Shown here: piece by piece, positions 1 to 9,185 of the stretch
How positions within the stretch are numbered: position 1 is the stretch's first letter
Layout of the letters: the number at the start of each line of letters is the position of its first letter
NCBI GenBank assembly: GCA_021324795.1
Contig: JAJPIK010000067.1
Coordinates: 62,001-126,000, forward strand
DNA length: 64,000 bases
Reading direction: 5' to 3'
Source: Chloroflexota bacterium
GTDB lineage: Bacteria > Chloroflexota > UBA6077 > FW602-bin22 > CADDYW01
Program-made: the position numbers and the translations under genes
The notes under the pieces: generated by a model
The model's input: only the letters and a program-made list of their open reading frames with translations
Told to the model about the DNA's origin: nothing
Database searches by the model: none

Positions 1-1986
1 GGCTTCCATTTGAATGGTGAGCGCCTCTTCCTCAAGGGCGCGTTCCATGAAGGCTTCTACCCGATCACCATTGCCTATCCACGTGACGAAGCGATCGTGC
101 GCAAGGAGCTGAGTGAAGCCAAAGCAGCGGGCCTGAACCTCCTGCGCTTCTGGCAGATTCCGATCCATCCGCGCGTGCTCGACCTCGCTGATGAAATAGG
201 AATGCTTCTGATGGACGAGCCCCCGATTGAATGGATCACGGACTCGGTGCACACTGAGCGTCGCTGCCGCCAGGAAGTCCGTGATCTCGTCCGGCGGGAT
301 CGCAATCATCCCAGCGTTGTCTTCTGGACGATCCTGAACGAGGGAAGTGTCCTCCCCGATTTCACTCGCCGTGGCCCCGGACAACCAACCGCTCAAGAAT
401 GGTTTGGGGCGACGGTCCAACGCATCCGCGCCGAGCTTTGTCGCGAAGCGCGGACGCTCGATCCCTCGCGAATCATCATCGACGACTCGGGCGGCTGGTA
501 CACCGGTGCCAACGCCTATCTGCCGGACTCGAACCAGCCGATCCCGATCAACGACGTTCACATCTACCGACGTGCCCCGGTTGATGAGGGTATTTATAAC
601 GAGCTCGACGCGTTGGGTAAACGCGACACGGCCCTCGTACGTGCGCCGCTGGTCGGTGGCTTACCTGTCTTTGTGACCGAGTTTGGCTACGGGAGCCTGC
701 CGGACGTCCGATCCATCGTCGACAATTATCAGCGTACCGAAGCACGGGAGGATGCCGAAGATTTCATTCAGATCCGCCGGATCGAGGAAGACCTCGAGCG
801 CGTGTTCCGAGCGGAGCGTCTCGACGAGGTCTTCCCCTCGGTTTCGGCGTTGTGCGCGGCAACCCAGCGGCTCCAGGCCGAGGGCAATTGTCTTCAAATG
901 GAGGCGCTGCGGGCGAATCCCCGCGTCTTCGGTTACGTGATCCACGCTTTCTCGGCGGGAGGTGTAATCCTGTGCGCGGAGATGGTGGACGTTTGGCGGA
1001 ATCCAAAGCCAATTTGTCGACTCGCGACTGAGATTCATCGGGACATTTATCCGGTGATCCGGGTCTGGCCCCGCGTCATCTACGCTGGTCGTCCGCTGCC
1101 AATCCAGGTAACCGTGGTGAGTGATCGCGGGAGGCTAGGACCGGCTAGGCTCGACGTGTTTCTGATCAGTGAAAAAAGCGAAGAGCTGATCGCCCGCGAG
1201 GATGTCGGGATTTCTGGAGTTCACACGAACGTTGGGCCATGGACGCCAATGGTCGCGTCCCCTACCAGGGATGCAAAGATACGGGTTACTCTTCGGCAAA
1301 GCACGTCAGTCATTGCCGTAAGCGAGCACCCGATCATGGTCATGCCTGAACTACCCTGGAGGATGCTGTCGAAGGCGGTTCGTGTAATCAGCTCTCCGGG
1401 CGACCAGCGGTACTCGTTCTACCTCGCTGCCCGCGGCGTCGCCGTCACCGAGGACGCCGCCTCTGCGATCGTGACGATTTCTCCGGGGCGGTCGTCGGAT
1501 GAGCAACTCCGCGCACGTCTGAATGAAGCGCTTTCGCTGGCGGAAGCTGGGGGAGTGAGCATATTCCTGACGCCGATCGAGGCCGGTGACCTATCAGGCG
1601 CTCGTACGTTATTCCCGTGGCTCGGCGGAGTCCGCTCCGCGGTTGGCAATTGGATTCCCGTTGGGCACTACGTCCGCGAGCACGCGATCTTCTCCGGCTT
1701 ACCCTCGCCAGGCCTCATGGAATGGCCATACGCAAACGTCTGTCCTACGCACACATTGGTCGATACGCCGTCCGACGAAACGCCCGCGGGCGCCGTGTCT
1801 CTGCACGCGACCATCTTTGAGAAGCCCGAGCGCGCCTGGGCAGGAAAGGACTTGATCATCCGCCGCCACGGGCGCGGATGGCTCGTTCTTTCCCAGCTCA
1901 AGATCCTGGACCACCTTGGGACAGACCCATTCGCGGATCGTTTGCTGTACAACCTTCTCGCCTGGGCACAGGCGAACGTGAGGTAA
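1..1986 (+). CDS. Glycoside hydrolase family 2 protein, 5'-truncated by window edge
   Basis: The frame is open from base 1 and reads GFHLNGERLFLKGAFHEGF, the usual entry into the GH2 TIM barrel, so the true start and the N-terminal jelly-roll domains lie left of the window. Counting from the TTG at base 10, the GH2 acid/base is E111 in WTILNEGS and the likely nucleophile is E224 in FVTEFGYG. Family knowledge: GH2 enzymes are retaining beta-galactosidases, glucuronidases or mannosidases; the exact sugar cannot be read. No signal peptide can be judged. It ends 3 bp before a sugar-binding lipoprotein, so it is probably co-transcribed with the ABC importer and acts on what that importer brings in. 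The C-terminal 250 residues look like Ig-like and ThuA/GATase-like folds (inference). Confidence 0.85.
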   Translation, partial: GFHLNGERLFLKGAFHEGFYPITIAYPRDEAIVRKELSEAKAAGLNLLRFWQIPIHPRVLDLADEIGMLLMDEPPIEWITDSVHTERRCRQEVRDLVRRDRNHPSVVFWTILNEGSVLPDFTRRGPGQPTAQEWFGATVQRIRAELCREARTLDPSRIIIDDSGGWYTGANAYLPDSNQPIPINDVHIYRRAPVDEGIYNELDALGKRDTALVRAPLVGGLPVFVTEFGYGSLPDVRSIVDNYQRTEAREDAEDFIQIRRIEEDLERVFRAERLDEVFPSVSALCAATQRLQAEGNCLQMEALRANPRVFGYVIHAFSAGGVILCAEMVDVWRNPKPICRLATEIHRDIYPVIRVWPRVIYAGRPLPIQVTVVSDRGRLGPARLDVFLISEKSEELIAREDVGISGVHTNVGPWTPMVASPTRDAKIRVTLRQSTSVIAVSEHPIMVMPELPWRMLSKAVRVISSPGDQRYSFYLAARGVAVTEDAASAIVTISPGRSSDEQLRARLNEALSLAEAGGVSIFLTPIEAGDLSGARTLFPWLGGVRSAVGNWIPVGHYVREHAIFSGLPSPGLMEWPYANVCPTHTLVDTPSDETPAGAVSLHATIFEKPERAWAGKDLIIRRHGRGWLVLSQLKILDHLGTDPFADRLLYNLLAWAQANVR

Positions 1987-1989
1987 GGA

Positions 1990-3408
1990 ATGAGCGTAAA
2001 GACAACCCGACGTGGCTTTCTCTCGGCATCGGCAGTGCTCATCGCGGGCGCCAGCGTCATCGCCTGCGCATCGAGATCGACGGGAACCAACCCGGTGTCA
2101 CCCACGGCGTCGAGCGAGCAGGGCGTGTCGCCGACAGCCGTGCCGGCGAGCACTGCTGCTCCCACCGCAGCCGGGGCAAAGCCGGCGGGTAACACTTCGC
2201 CGGTCCTGACGGCGAAGGTGCAAATCGAGGTATCGATCTGGGGCTCTTGGGATAGCCTCTATCGTAAGCTCTCGGATAACTTCGAGAAGCAGACGCCTTC
2301 GGTCCAGGTCAACATCACATCAGCTCCCCAGGCTACATATCATGACCGCCTCCTGACCCGTTTTGTTGCTCACGACTTTCCGGACATGGCCATGATTGTT
2401 GACTTTGAGTTCTCGCGCTTCGAGACGCCGGCTTTCCTGCGAGACTTAACAGCCTATGTCAAAGACGTCTCCGAATGGGACATCAGCGACCCGGGATACA
2501 AGTGGTTCTATCCGACTCCGGCGAAGTTCTTTACCAAGGCCGGAAAGATCTATGCGATGCCCAACGAGGTGAACCCGATTGGTCTCGCGTACAACGCCGA
2601 TCTGTTCAAGGAAGCCGGAATCCCGAACCCGCACGAGCAATGGAAGCAGGGGACCTGGACCTGGAATGCCTTTGTCGAGACGGCAGCGAAAATGACCCAC
2701 GGTGAGGGGGCCGCGAAGGTTTTTGGCTATACCGGTGCGGCCGAGATCTGGGATCTGGCGCTCCGGATCTGGCAAAATGGCGGCGACATCTTCAACGCGG
2801 ATAAGACCCAGGTCATCGTCGATCAGCCAGCGGCCTACGAGGCCATTCAATGGTACTTTGACCTCTTTCTCAAGTATCACGTTGCCCCCGCGAGCTTGCG
2901 CTCCTCCGACGCGGCCCCCATGCATTATTTCCCCCAAGGGAGAGTGGCAATGATCGAGGGCAGCACCTGGACGCGCCAGTCCTTAAAAGATGCCAACGTC
3001 CATTGGGGTGTTGCGCCGCAGCCCAAGAAAGTTGCGTACGCGAGCTGGTCGGGAGGCTCCGGCTATACGATTACAACAGGCTCGAAGTCTCCTGATGCTG
3101 CGTGGAAGTACATTCGCTATGCCGTATCAGAGGAAGGTGCACGCTTTCTCTTGCGAAACGGCTCTCCCGGAAGCGCGGTGATCAAGGCGATGGAGTCGCC
3201 GGATTTCCTCTATGCGCCGCCCGACAACGCGGACGACTTTCTGGCGATGCTGAAAACAGCCCATCCTCAGCCGTTTATTGACAAGAATCACGAGTTCCAG
3301 GATCTCTGGAACAAGCAGATGGATCTCGTTGCGAGCGGCAAGAAAACCGCCCAGCAGGCGACAGTCGATATCAAACGGGAAGTAGAGCCTCTGCTGAAAG
3401 GCAGTTAA
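1990..3408 (+). CDS. Sugar ABC transporter substrate-binding lipoprotein (family 1)
   Basis: A 472-residue extracellular solute-binding protein. The N-terminus has a twin-arginine motif TTRRGFLS (R7R8), a hydrophobic stretch and a lipobox VIAC with C26 as the lipidated residue, then a Ser/Thr/Pro/Ala linker to about residue 70. This suggests Tat export and membrane anchoring in a monoderm-like envelope. The binding domain follows, with the aromatic-rich IWGSWDSLY start and KWFYP, WKQGTWTW and RIWQNGGDIF motifs typical of MalE/UgpB-like proteins. The start codon follows GTAAGG with short spacing. It is the first gene of a binding protein-permease-permease set and has a closely similar tandem paralogue at 5305-6672. 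The substrate is probably an oligosaccharide or glycoside; the exact ligand is unknown. Confidence 0.9.
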   Translation: MSVKTTRRGFLSASAVLIAGASVIACASRSTGTNPVSPTASSEQGVSPTAVPASTAAPTAAGAKPAGNTSPVLTAKVQIEVSIWGSWDSLYRKLSDNFEKQTPSVQVNITSAPQATYHDRLLTRFVAHDFPDMAMIVDFEFSRFETPAFLRDLTAYVKDVSEWDISDPGYKWFYPTPAKFFTKAGKIYAMPNEVNPIGLAYNADLFKEAGIPNPHEQWKQGTWTWNAFVETAAKMTHGEGAAKVFGYTGAAEIWDLALRIWQNGGDIFNADKTQVIVDQPAAYEAIQWYFDLFLKYHVAPASLRSSDAAPMHYFPQGRVAMIEGSTWTRQSLKDANVHWGVAPQPKKVAYASWSGGSGYTITTGSKSPDAAWKYIRYAVSEEGARFLLRNGSPGSAVIKAMESPDFLYAPPDNADDFLAMLKTAHPQPFIDKNHEFQDLWNKQMDLVASGKKTAQQATVDIKREVEPLLKGS

Positions 3409-3457
3409 GACCGTGGTCGATCTGGCCTCCGCCAGGACACGTTGAGGGCGAAAGGGA

Positions 3458-4378
3458 ATGGGCACGATTTCTGATTCTTGGCAACAAACGGCACGGGGGG
3501 ACCGTCGACGCCGACGGATCACGCAGTATCTCTGGGTGGTCTTCTTTCTCACTCCGAGTCTCATCGGCCTGATCGCCCTCCACGCGGTGCCGATGCTGGT
3601 CTCTCTGGTCCTCGGCGTCTCGCAGTGGAACATCCCTGAGTCTCTTCGTTTTGTTGGCCTAGCTAACTTTATCCACATGATCAACGACCCGGACTTCTTT
3701 CAGTCGCTCTCGAACTCGGTCTATTTGATGGTTGGCCTCGAAGCACTCAACACGACGTTTGGACTGCTCGCGGCACTGGCCTTGAATCGACGCCTCCGCG
3801 GGATCAGCATTTATCGCACGATCTACTTCCTGCCCCTGGTCACGACCTGGGCGGCGGTCGCACTTGCCTGGCGTTATATGTATAGTTTGTCAGGGCCGAT
3901 CAACCAGCTTTTATCCGTAGCTGGGATCGCCGCAGTCCCCTGGCTTTCCGATCCGAGCTGGGCGATGCCAGCGGTCATTCTTACCACGGCTTGGAAATCG
4001 ATTGCCTGGAAAATGATCATCCTCCTCGCCGGCCTCCAGGGGATCTCTCCCGAGCTCTATGAGGCATCCAGCATCGATGGCGCATCAAAGCTACAGCAGC
4101 TCTTCAAAATTACCCTGCCCTTGCTTAGCCCCGCCTTGTTCTTTGCTCTCGTCATCGGCATCATTAATTCTTTGCAACTGTTCGATCCGATCTTCATCAT
4201 GACGGCCGGCGGACCGGCTGACTCAACCCGGACCCTCGGCTACTACATTTACACGACGGGGTTTCAGGATCTGAACATGGGGTATGCCGCGGCGATGTCC
4301 TGGGCCCTGCTCGTGATCATCCTTTGCTTCACGCTGGTCCAGTGGTACCTCCAAAAGAAGTGGGTCTTCTACGAATAG
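3458..4378 (+). CDS. Sugar ABC transporter permease, MalF/UgpA-like
   Basis: A 306-residue inner-membrane permease of the carbohydrate uptake CUT1 type. The first transmembrane helix starts near residue 24 (YLWVVFFLTPSLIGLIAL) and about six helices can be seen. The EAA cytoplasmic loop that docks onto the ATPase is present near residue 200 (LYEASSIDGASKLQQLFKI). It lies 49 bp after the binding protein and 6 bp before the partner permease. No ATPase gene is present in this locus; CUT1 systems often share an MsmK-type ATPase encoded elsewhere (family knowledge). Confidence 0.92.
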   Translation: MGTISDSWQQTARGDRRRRRITQYLWVVFFLTPSLIGLIALHAVPMLVSLVLGVSQWNIPESLRFVGLANFIHMINDPDFFQSLSNSVYLMVGLEALNTTFGLLAALALNRRLRGISIYRTIYFLPLVTTWAAVALAWRYMYSLSGPINQLLSVAGIAAVPWLSDPSWAMPAVILTTAWKSIAWKMIILLAGLQGISPELYEASSIDGASKLQQLFKITLPLLSPALFFALVIGIINSLQLFDPIFIMTAGGPADSTRTLGYYIYTTGFQDLNMGYAAAMSWALLVIILCFTLVQWYLQKKWVFYE

Positions 4379-4384
4379 GGTGCG

Positions 4385-5275
4385 GTGACGATGCAAGAGA
4401 GAAGTGTGATTGTTTCACCGCTCCGGAGCACCTCGGCACGGAACGCGATGCGCCGGGGAGCGATCATCCGAGCATCAATCTTTCACGTGGCCTTGGTCGT
4501 TGGCGCTATCGCGATGCTCATCCCTTTCTTCTGGATGGCTTCGACGTCGTTCAAGGCACTCGCTGAGACCGACGTTTACCCGCCCGTTTGGGTTCCCCAG
4601 ACCCTCCACTGGGAAAACTACGTCGAGGCGGTGCTCACCTACGGTATAGGGCGTGCTTTCGTCAATAGCCTCGTCGTGACAATATTCGTGCTCATCGGTC
4701 AGCTCATCACCTGCTCCTTCGGCGCTTACGCTTTTGCCCGACTGCGCTTCCCCGGGCGCGATGCTCTCTTTCTCGGCTATCTGGCGACCATGATGATTCC
4801 ACACGAAGTCACCATCATTCCCATGTATGGCATCTTCTGGTCGCTTCGACTGATCAACACCTACGCGGCCCTGATCATCCCGGGTTTGTTCAGCCCCTTC
4901 GGCACGTTCCTCTTACGGCAATTCTTCAAACAAGTTCCGCTGGTGTTGGACGAGGCCATTCGGATCGACGGGGGCAATGAGTGGACCAGCTACTGGCACA
5001 TCGTGTTGCCGCTTTCGAAATCAGCGCTTGGCGCGTTAGCGATTTTCACCTTCCTCGGTAGCTGGAACGATCTGTTTTGGCCGCTGGTCGTCGTCGACAA
5101 GAAGGAACTGTTCACGATTCCCTTGGCGTTGGCGATGATGGTTGGCCAGTTCGTCACGGTGATCAACGTGCAGATGGCTGGCGCAACGTTGTCGAGTCTG
5201 CCGATTATCGTCGCCTTCCTTTTGGCCCAGCGCCAGTTTATCTCGAGCATCGTCCTAAGTGGAGTAAAAGGGTAA
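4385..5275 (+). CDS. Sugar ABC transporter permease, MalG/UgpE-like
   Basis: A 296-residue partner permease. It has the MalG-type N-terminal helix (HVALVVGAIAMLIPFFWM), the EAA loop near residue 187 (LDEAIRIDGGNEWTSYWHI) and the characteristic C-terminus ending GVKG. It forms the membrane channel together with the preceding MalF-like protein. The start may be the GTG at 4385 or the ATG two codons later; neither has a strong ribosome-binding site, and the 6-bp gap suggests translational coupling. A diverged copy of this C-terminus is found as a gene ghost at 8411-8542. Confidence 0.92.
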   Translation: MTMQERSVIVSPLRSTSARNAMRRGAIIRASIFHVALVVGAIAMLIPFFWMASTSFKALAETDVYPPVWVPQTLHWENYVEAVLTYGIGRAFVNSLVVTIFVLIGQLITCSFGAYAFARLRFPGRDALFLGYLATMMIPHEVTIIPMYGIFWSLRLINTYAALIIPGLFSPFGTFLLRQFFKQVPLVLDEAIRIDGGNEWTSYWHIVLPLSKSALGALAIFTFLGSWNDLFWPLVVVDKKELFTIPLALAMMVGQFVTVINVQMAGATLSSLPIIVAFLLAQRQFISSIVLSGVKG

Positions 5276-5304
5276 AAAACAAAGGTTCTTGCGGTGAAGG
5301 AATA

Positions 5305-6672
5305 ATGAAGCAAAGTCGTCGACGTCTCTTTCTACAGGGCGCAGCTCTACTTGCGGTTGTCAGCAGCATCAGCGCGTGCAGCACGAAGCCGCCGGTGAGC
5401 CAAAGCAGCGCGCCGGCATCTTCCGGAGGGACCCCAGCCCCGGCCGCCGGTTCGAGCTCGAACAAAGCCGCCAATCCGTCGGCGGTCGAAATTTCTATCT
5501 GGGGGGAGAAGGAAGCCCAGTATAAACCGGTCGTTGCCCAATTCGAGAAGCTTCACCCGCAGATCACATCTGAGGTCACTTCGGCACCAACCGCCAATTA
5601 TCATGATCGCCTGCTCGTTCGCATGGCGGCGAATGATATGCCCGACATGGCGATGATCGTCGACTTCGAATTCATGCGTTTTGTCAGCGCAAGGTTTCTC
5701 CGGGACTTGTCGTCGTATGTACAGAATGAGCCTGGTTGGGACATCGGCGCGCCTGGCTTTAAGTGGTTCTACCCGGCGATCACCGACTTCTTCAAGTCGA
5801 GTGGGAAACCATATGCGATTCCGATCAGTGTCAACCCGTTTGGAATTGGCTTCAACATCGACCTCTTCAAAAGGGCGGGGGTGCCAACTCCCTATGATTA
5901 GTGGAAGCAGGGGACTTGGACCTGGGACGCTTTCCTGGAAACGGCGCACCGGATGATGAGCGGCCAGGGGAGCACGAAGGTGTGGGGATACACCGGTCCG
6001 GCCCAACTATGGAACGTGGCGATCCGAATTTGGCAAAATGGCGGCGACATCTTCAATGAGGACAAGACCAAGGTGATCGTCGATCAACCGCCTGCTTACG
6101 AAGCGATCCAATGGTTCTTCGATTTGTACTTGAAGCAGAAAGTTGCGCCGGCGAGTTTACGCTCTTCTGACGCGAGTCCGGCTCACTGGTTCCCCAATGG
6201 CCAAGTCGCGATGATCGAAGCCGATACGAACACGCGCTTCCAGTTTAGGGACACGAAGGTGAATTGGGGAGTGGCTCCGCAACCGAAACAGGCTCAGTAC
6301 GCAAGCTGGACCGGCGGTTCCGGGTACACAATTCCGACCCTGGCGAAGCACCCCGACGACTCTTGGGCATTTATTAGCTATGCATCGTCCGAGGACGGGG
6401 CACGCCTCCTGATGCGACAAGGAGCAGCGGCGAGCGCGGTGATCAAAGCGATGCAGTCCCCGGATTTCCTTCACACTCCTCCGGAGTACGTCGAGACCTT
6501 CCTGGATATGCTGAAGACCGCCCACCCCCAGCCATTCATCGTCAAGAATCATGAGTTCCAAGATATCTGGGACAAAGAGATGGACCTGGTCGCCACCGGC
6601 AAGAAGACCGCAAAGGAAGCCGCAGGGGACGTCAAACGCCAGGTTGAGCCACTGCTTGCACCGACCGGTTGA
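5305..6672 (+). pseudogene. Second sugar-binding lipoprotein, interrupted by one in-frame TAG
   Basis: Translation from the ATG at 5305 gives a Tat-like SRRRLFLQG, lipobox ISAC (C25), a linker and a binding domain closely similar to the protein at 1990-3408. At 5899-5901 the frame meets TAG exactly where the paralogue has CAA (Gln in EQWKQGTWTW), then continues without any other stop to 6672, so the full product would be 455 residues. The sequence reads TPYD-stop-WKQGTWTWDAF. The simplest reading is a CAG-to-TAG nonsense mutation of a recently functional tandem duplicate. The 198-residue product before the stop lacks the second lobe and should not bind sugar. A sequencing error or stop readthrough are alternatives. 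It sits 29 bp after the permease gene in the same transcription unit. Confidence 0.85.
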
Positions 6673-6805
6673 GGATCGCCTTCGACCAGAAATCCGGACC
6701 TCCAATGGAAGAGACCCGGCATCGCGGGAGTTACCGCCCAGCCAGTCGCAGACGGACGGAAGCCGAAAACAACCGATGATTCTCTTTAGGCAGTAAGGAA
6801 AAGAA

Positions 6806-8350
6806 ATGCCAGATCATCCGAATATCATCGTCATCATGGCCGATGAGTTGCGAGCCGACGTCTTGGGGTGCTACGGTCATCGCTTGGTTCGAACCCCCAA
6901 TCTGGATATTCTCGCCGACCAGTCGGTCCGTTTTGACCGTGCCTTTGTTACCTGCCCCATGTGCCTGCCTTCGCGCGTCAGCATTGCCACGGGCCGTTAC
7001 GTTCGGAGCCACGGCGCCTTTGATAACTCGTTTCGACCAAGCCCGGACGAACGCTCACTCTACGATACCTTACGTGCGCAAGGTTACCGGACTCTGAGCT
7101 ACGGAAAGTCCCACTTCGGAATGCCAGCAACCGAATTCGGCTTTGATCAGGCATCTGACTTCTCAGATGGAACCACCCCGTTCGGCATCCGGGATCCGGC
7201 CGAGCGCCGTTCGGTTCCGCATAAGCGGACGGCCGGCGCCCTCCCACTGGTGATATATGGACGGCATCCGAGACCCGCCGCCCAGACGAAGGCTGCCCAA
7301 GTGGCCGACGCGGTCATCCGGAACATCCATGAGCTTGCCGCCAGCCGAGAGCCGTTTGCGGTGTGCGCGTCGTTCCACGAGCCCCATACGCCAATCCTGC
7401 CCCCCGTGCCTTTCGATACGATGTATGACCCCACCCTTGTCGATTTGCCTGGATCGGTCGGCGCTGGCTTGAGCAGCAAGCCGGTGCTCCAGCGCTATTA
7501 TGCGCGAGCGCGGCGATTTGACGAACTGACGATCGAGGATTTCCGGCGCTGCCGAGCGGCGTACTACGGATTGGTCACCTTTCTCGACCAGCAAATTGGC
7601 CGGGTCCTCGCTGCGCTCTCAGACTTGCAGATTCTCGATCGGTCGATCGTCGTGTTCATGGCCGATCATGGCACGATGCTGGGTGAGCACGGCCTAGTGG
7701 AGAAGTGGGGTCACTTCTACGAGCCGCTCGTGCGCATTCCATTACTGATTCGCTTTCCCGATGGTCGTCTGGCGGGCTATGGCCATCCGGGACTGGTCGA
7801 AGCGATCGACGTGCTCCCGACCGTTCTGGATTACGCCGGCATCTCTCGGCCGGAAGGCGTCCAGGGGAGGAGTCTTCTCGCCGAGCTCGGTGGCGAACCC
7901 GAGCAATCTCGGGATCAGGTCTTCAGCGAGTGGCACGCGGCTGGTCTGCTCGAGGAGCCAATCGTGATGGTCAGAACGGAACGGTGGAAGTTGGCGCTCT
8001 ACCCATCCCAGGAAGCGATTGAACGTCGTCTCCCCAACGATCACCCGCTCAAGTATAGCGATCTCTTTGATGCACCGTTGGTCGATGGCGAACTCTACGA
8101 TCTGGTAAACGATCCCGGCGAGCAACACAATCGCTTTGGCGACCCGAGCGTCAGCGAGTTGCAACGCGATCTCACCGCCCGCATCGAGAGCTGGCTGGCT
8201 GGGCAGAGCGCCGCAGATTTCCGCGAGGCCCAAGCTCCGTCGGCCTTCTCGTGGGGTTATTTCCAATTCGAGCAAGGCGCATGGCTCAAGCATCTTGCGG
8301 ATATCCATCGGCACACGGGGACGAACATCTCGGTCGGCCGCCAACCATAG
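6806..8350 (+). CDS. Sulfatase (formylglycine-dependent)
   Basis: A 514-residue type I sulfatase of the alkaline-phosphatase superfamily. The catalytic signature CLPSR begins at C53, the residue converted to formylglycine by a maturase not encoded here; MADELRAD near residue 11 supplies metal-binding aspartate, and FMADHGTMLGEHG near residue 270 supplies the second metal site. No signal peptide is visible, so the enzyme is probably cytoplasmic and acts on imported sulfated sugars. The ATG at 6806 follows AAGGAAAAG. It lies downstream of two sugar-binding proteins and near a decayed fucosidase, which fits use of a sulfated glycan such as a fucoidan-like polymer (inference). Confidence 0.92.
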   Translation: MPDHPNIIVIMADELRADVLGCYGHRLVRTPNLDILADQSVRFDRAFVTCPMCLPSRVSIATGRYVRSHGAFDNSFRPSPDERSLYDTLRAQGYRTLSYGKSHFGMPATEFGFDQASDFSDGTTPFGIRDPAERRSVPHKRTAGALPLVIYGRHPRPAAQTKAAQVADAVIRNIHELAASREPFAVCASFHEPHTPILPPVPFDTMYDPTLVDLPGSVGAGLSSKPVLQRYYARARRFDELTIEDFRRCRAAYYGLVTFLDQQIGRVLAALSDLQILDRSIVVFMADHGTMLGEHGLVEKWGHFYEPLVRIPLLIRFPDGRLAGYGHPGLVEAIDVLPTVLDYAGISRPEGVQGRSLLAELGGEPEQSRDQVFSEWHAAGLLEEPIVMVRTERWKLALYPSQEAIERRLPNDHPLKYSDLFDAPLVDGELYDLVNDPGEQHNRFGDPSVSELQRDLTARIESWLAGQSAADFREAQAPSAFSWGYFQFEQGAWLKHLADIHRHTGTNISVGRQP

Positions 8351-8410
8351 ACAACATGAAAGAGCCAGTCGGTAACGTTTGATCAGTCGCGGTGGCCACG
8401 AAGATGATGA

Positions 8411-8542
8411 AAACTAGCCAATCTGTTGATGGCAGCGTCATACGTGGCGATGCTGCCGTTGATCATTTTGTTCTTCGCTGCCCAGCGTTACTTCATCCGT
8501 TACTTCATCCAAGGCGTCGCCTTCACTGACGTGAAAGGATAA
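8411..8542 (+). pseudogene. C-terminal ghost of a MalG-type ABC permease
   Basis: In the frame ending with TAA at 8540-8542 the translation runs KLANLLMAASYVAMLPLIIL, then FFAAQRYFIRYFIQGVAFTD and VKG. This matches the last 40 residues of CUT1 permeases (compare LPIIVAFLLAQRQFISS and GVKG at the end of the permease at 4385). A TGA at 8408 ends the frame upstream and nothing permease-like precedes it. It is therefore the remaining tail of a third sugar permease removed by deletion or by the transposon scrap next to it. Confidence 0.8.
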
Positions 8543-8740
8543 ACATGGCACACCCCGAATTTTGTGGACGAGGGGAGAGGTCAGGTCGCCCAGGAGCCAG
8601 ACGAGGAAGGCATAGGCCAAAGCGACAATATGGCCGTTGATGCATCTCCCGTAAGCGCTGCACTTCGACCAGGTCGGCTTCGATGCCCCAGCGCTCCGAG
8701 CTCGCGGCAATGCTCTCCGGTGCGCCCGGAGGTACTACCC
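8540..8740 (-). pseudogene. Transposase C-terminal fragment (IS4/IS701-like)
   Basis: The minus strand encodes SERWGIEADLVEVQRLREM in one frame and INGHIVALAYAFLVWLLGDL in the next. Together these resemble the end of a DDE transposase, where RWGIE carries the catalytic Glu and a hydrophobic HVALVALAYAFLVWL-like helix follows. A frameshift between the two parts and the lack of any N-terminal portion make it a dead remnant. It abuts the decayed fucosidase on one side and the permease ghost on the other, so it probably marks the event that destroyed both. Family assignment is tentative. Confidence 0.5.
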
Positions 8741-9183
8741 GAGCGGGACGGGTACGGCCAGGACGGGAATCCACGACCTCAACCGGGTAATCAAGGTGAT
8801 ACCAGTCGCAGAGCGAGAAGTAGAATCCAACGCGCAGGCCGGCGGCGCGGAACGCTTCGTCGTATGGGCGTACGAGGTCGCGGCCGGCCGCGCGCCGGGG
8901 CGCCGAGTAATCGCTGAGCTCGGTATCATAAAGCGCGAACCCATCGTGGTGCTTGGTGGTCAGAACGGCGCAGCGCATCCTGGCTTGTCTGGGCAAGCTC
9001 GGCCCAGGCGGTCGGGTCGTAGTGTTGTGGATTGAAACGGTCGGCGAGGGCCGCATAATCCTGATAGGAAATCTGCCCGTGAACGAGCGGCCAGGATGCC
9101 TCGAATCCCCGAAGGGCGTAGGTGCCCCAGTGCACGAACAGGCCGAAGCGCGCGTCACGAAACCAGCCCAGGTGATCCGTCAC
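8741..9183 (-). pseudogene. Alpha-L-fucosidase (GH29) remnant, frameshifted and truncated
   Basis: From the ATG at 9183 the minus strand reads WFRDARFGLFVHWGTYALRG, a GH29 N-terminal hallmark, then FNPQHYDPTAWAELA. Near 8985 the frame shifts; the next frame continues MRCAVLTTKHHDGFALYD, again unmistakable GH29, and YFSLCDWYHLDYPVE. The catalytic nucleophile region and the rest of the barrel are missing because a transposase fragment follows. It starts only 2 bp after the stop of the binding protein at 9186-10829, so it was once the downstream gene of that importer operon and hints that the operon imported fucosylated glycans. Confidence 0.85.
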
Positions 9184-9185
9184 AA

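Noticed and set aside
5899-5901. Pyrrolysine or programmed readthrough at TAG
   Set aside because: Sugar-binding proteins are not known to use it and no PylT-like tRNA is seen in the window; simple nonsense mutation is enough.
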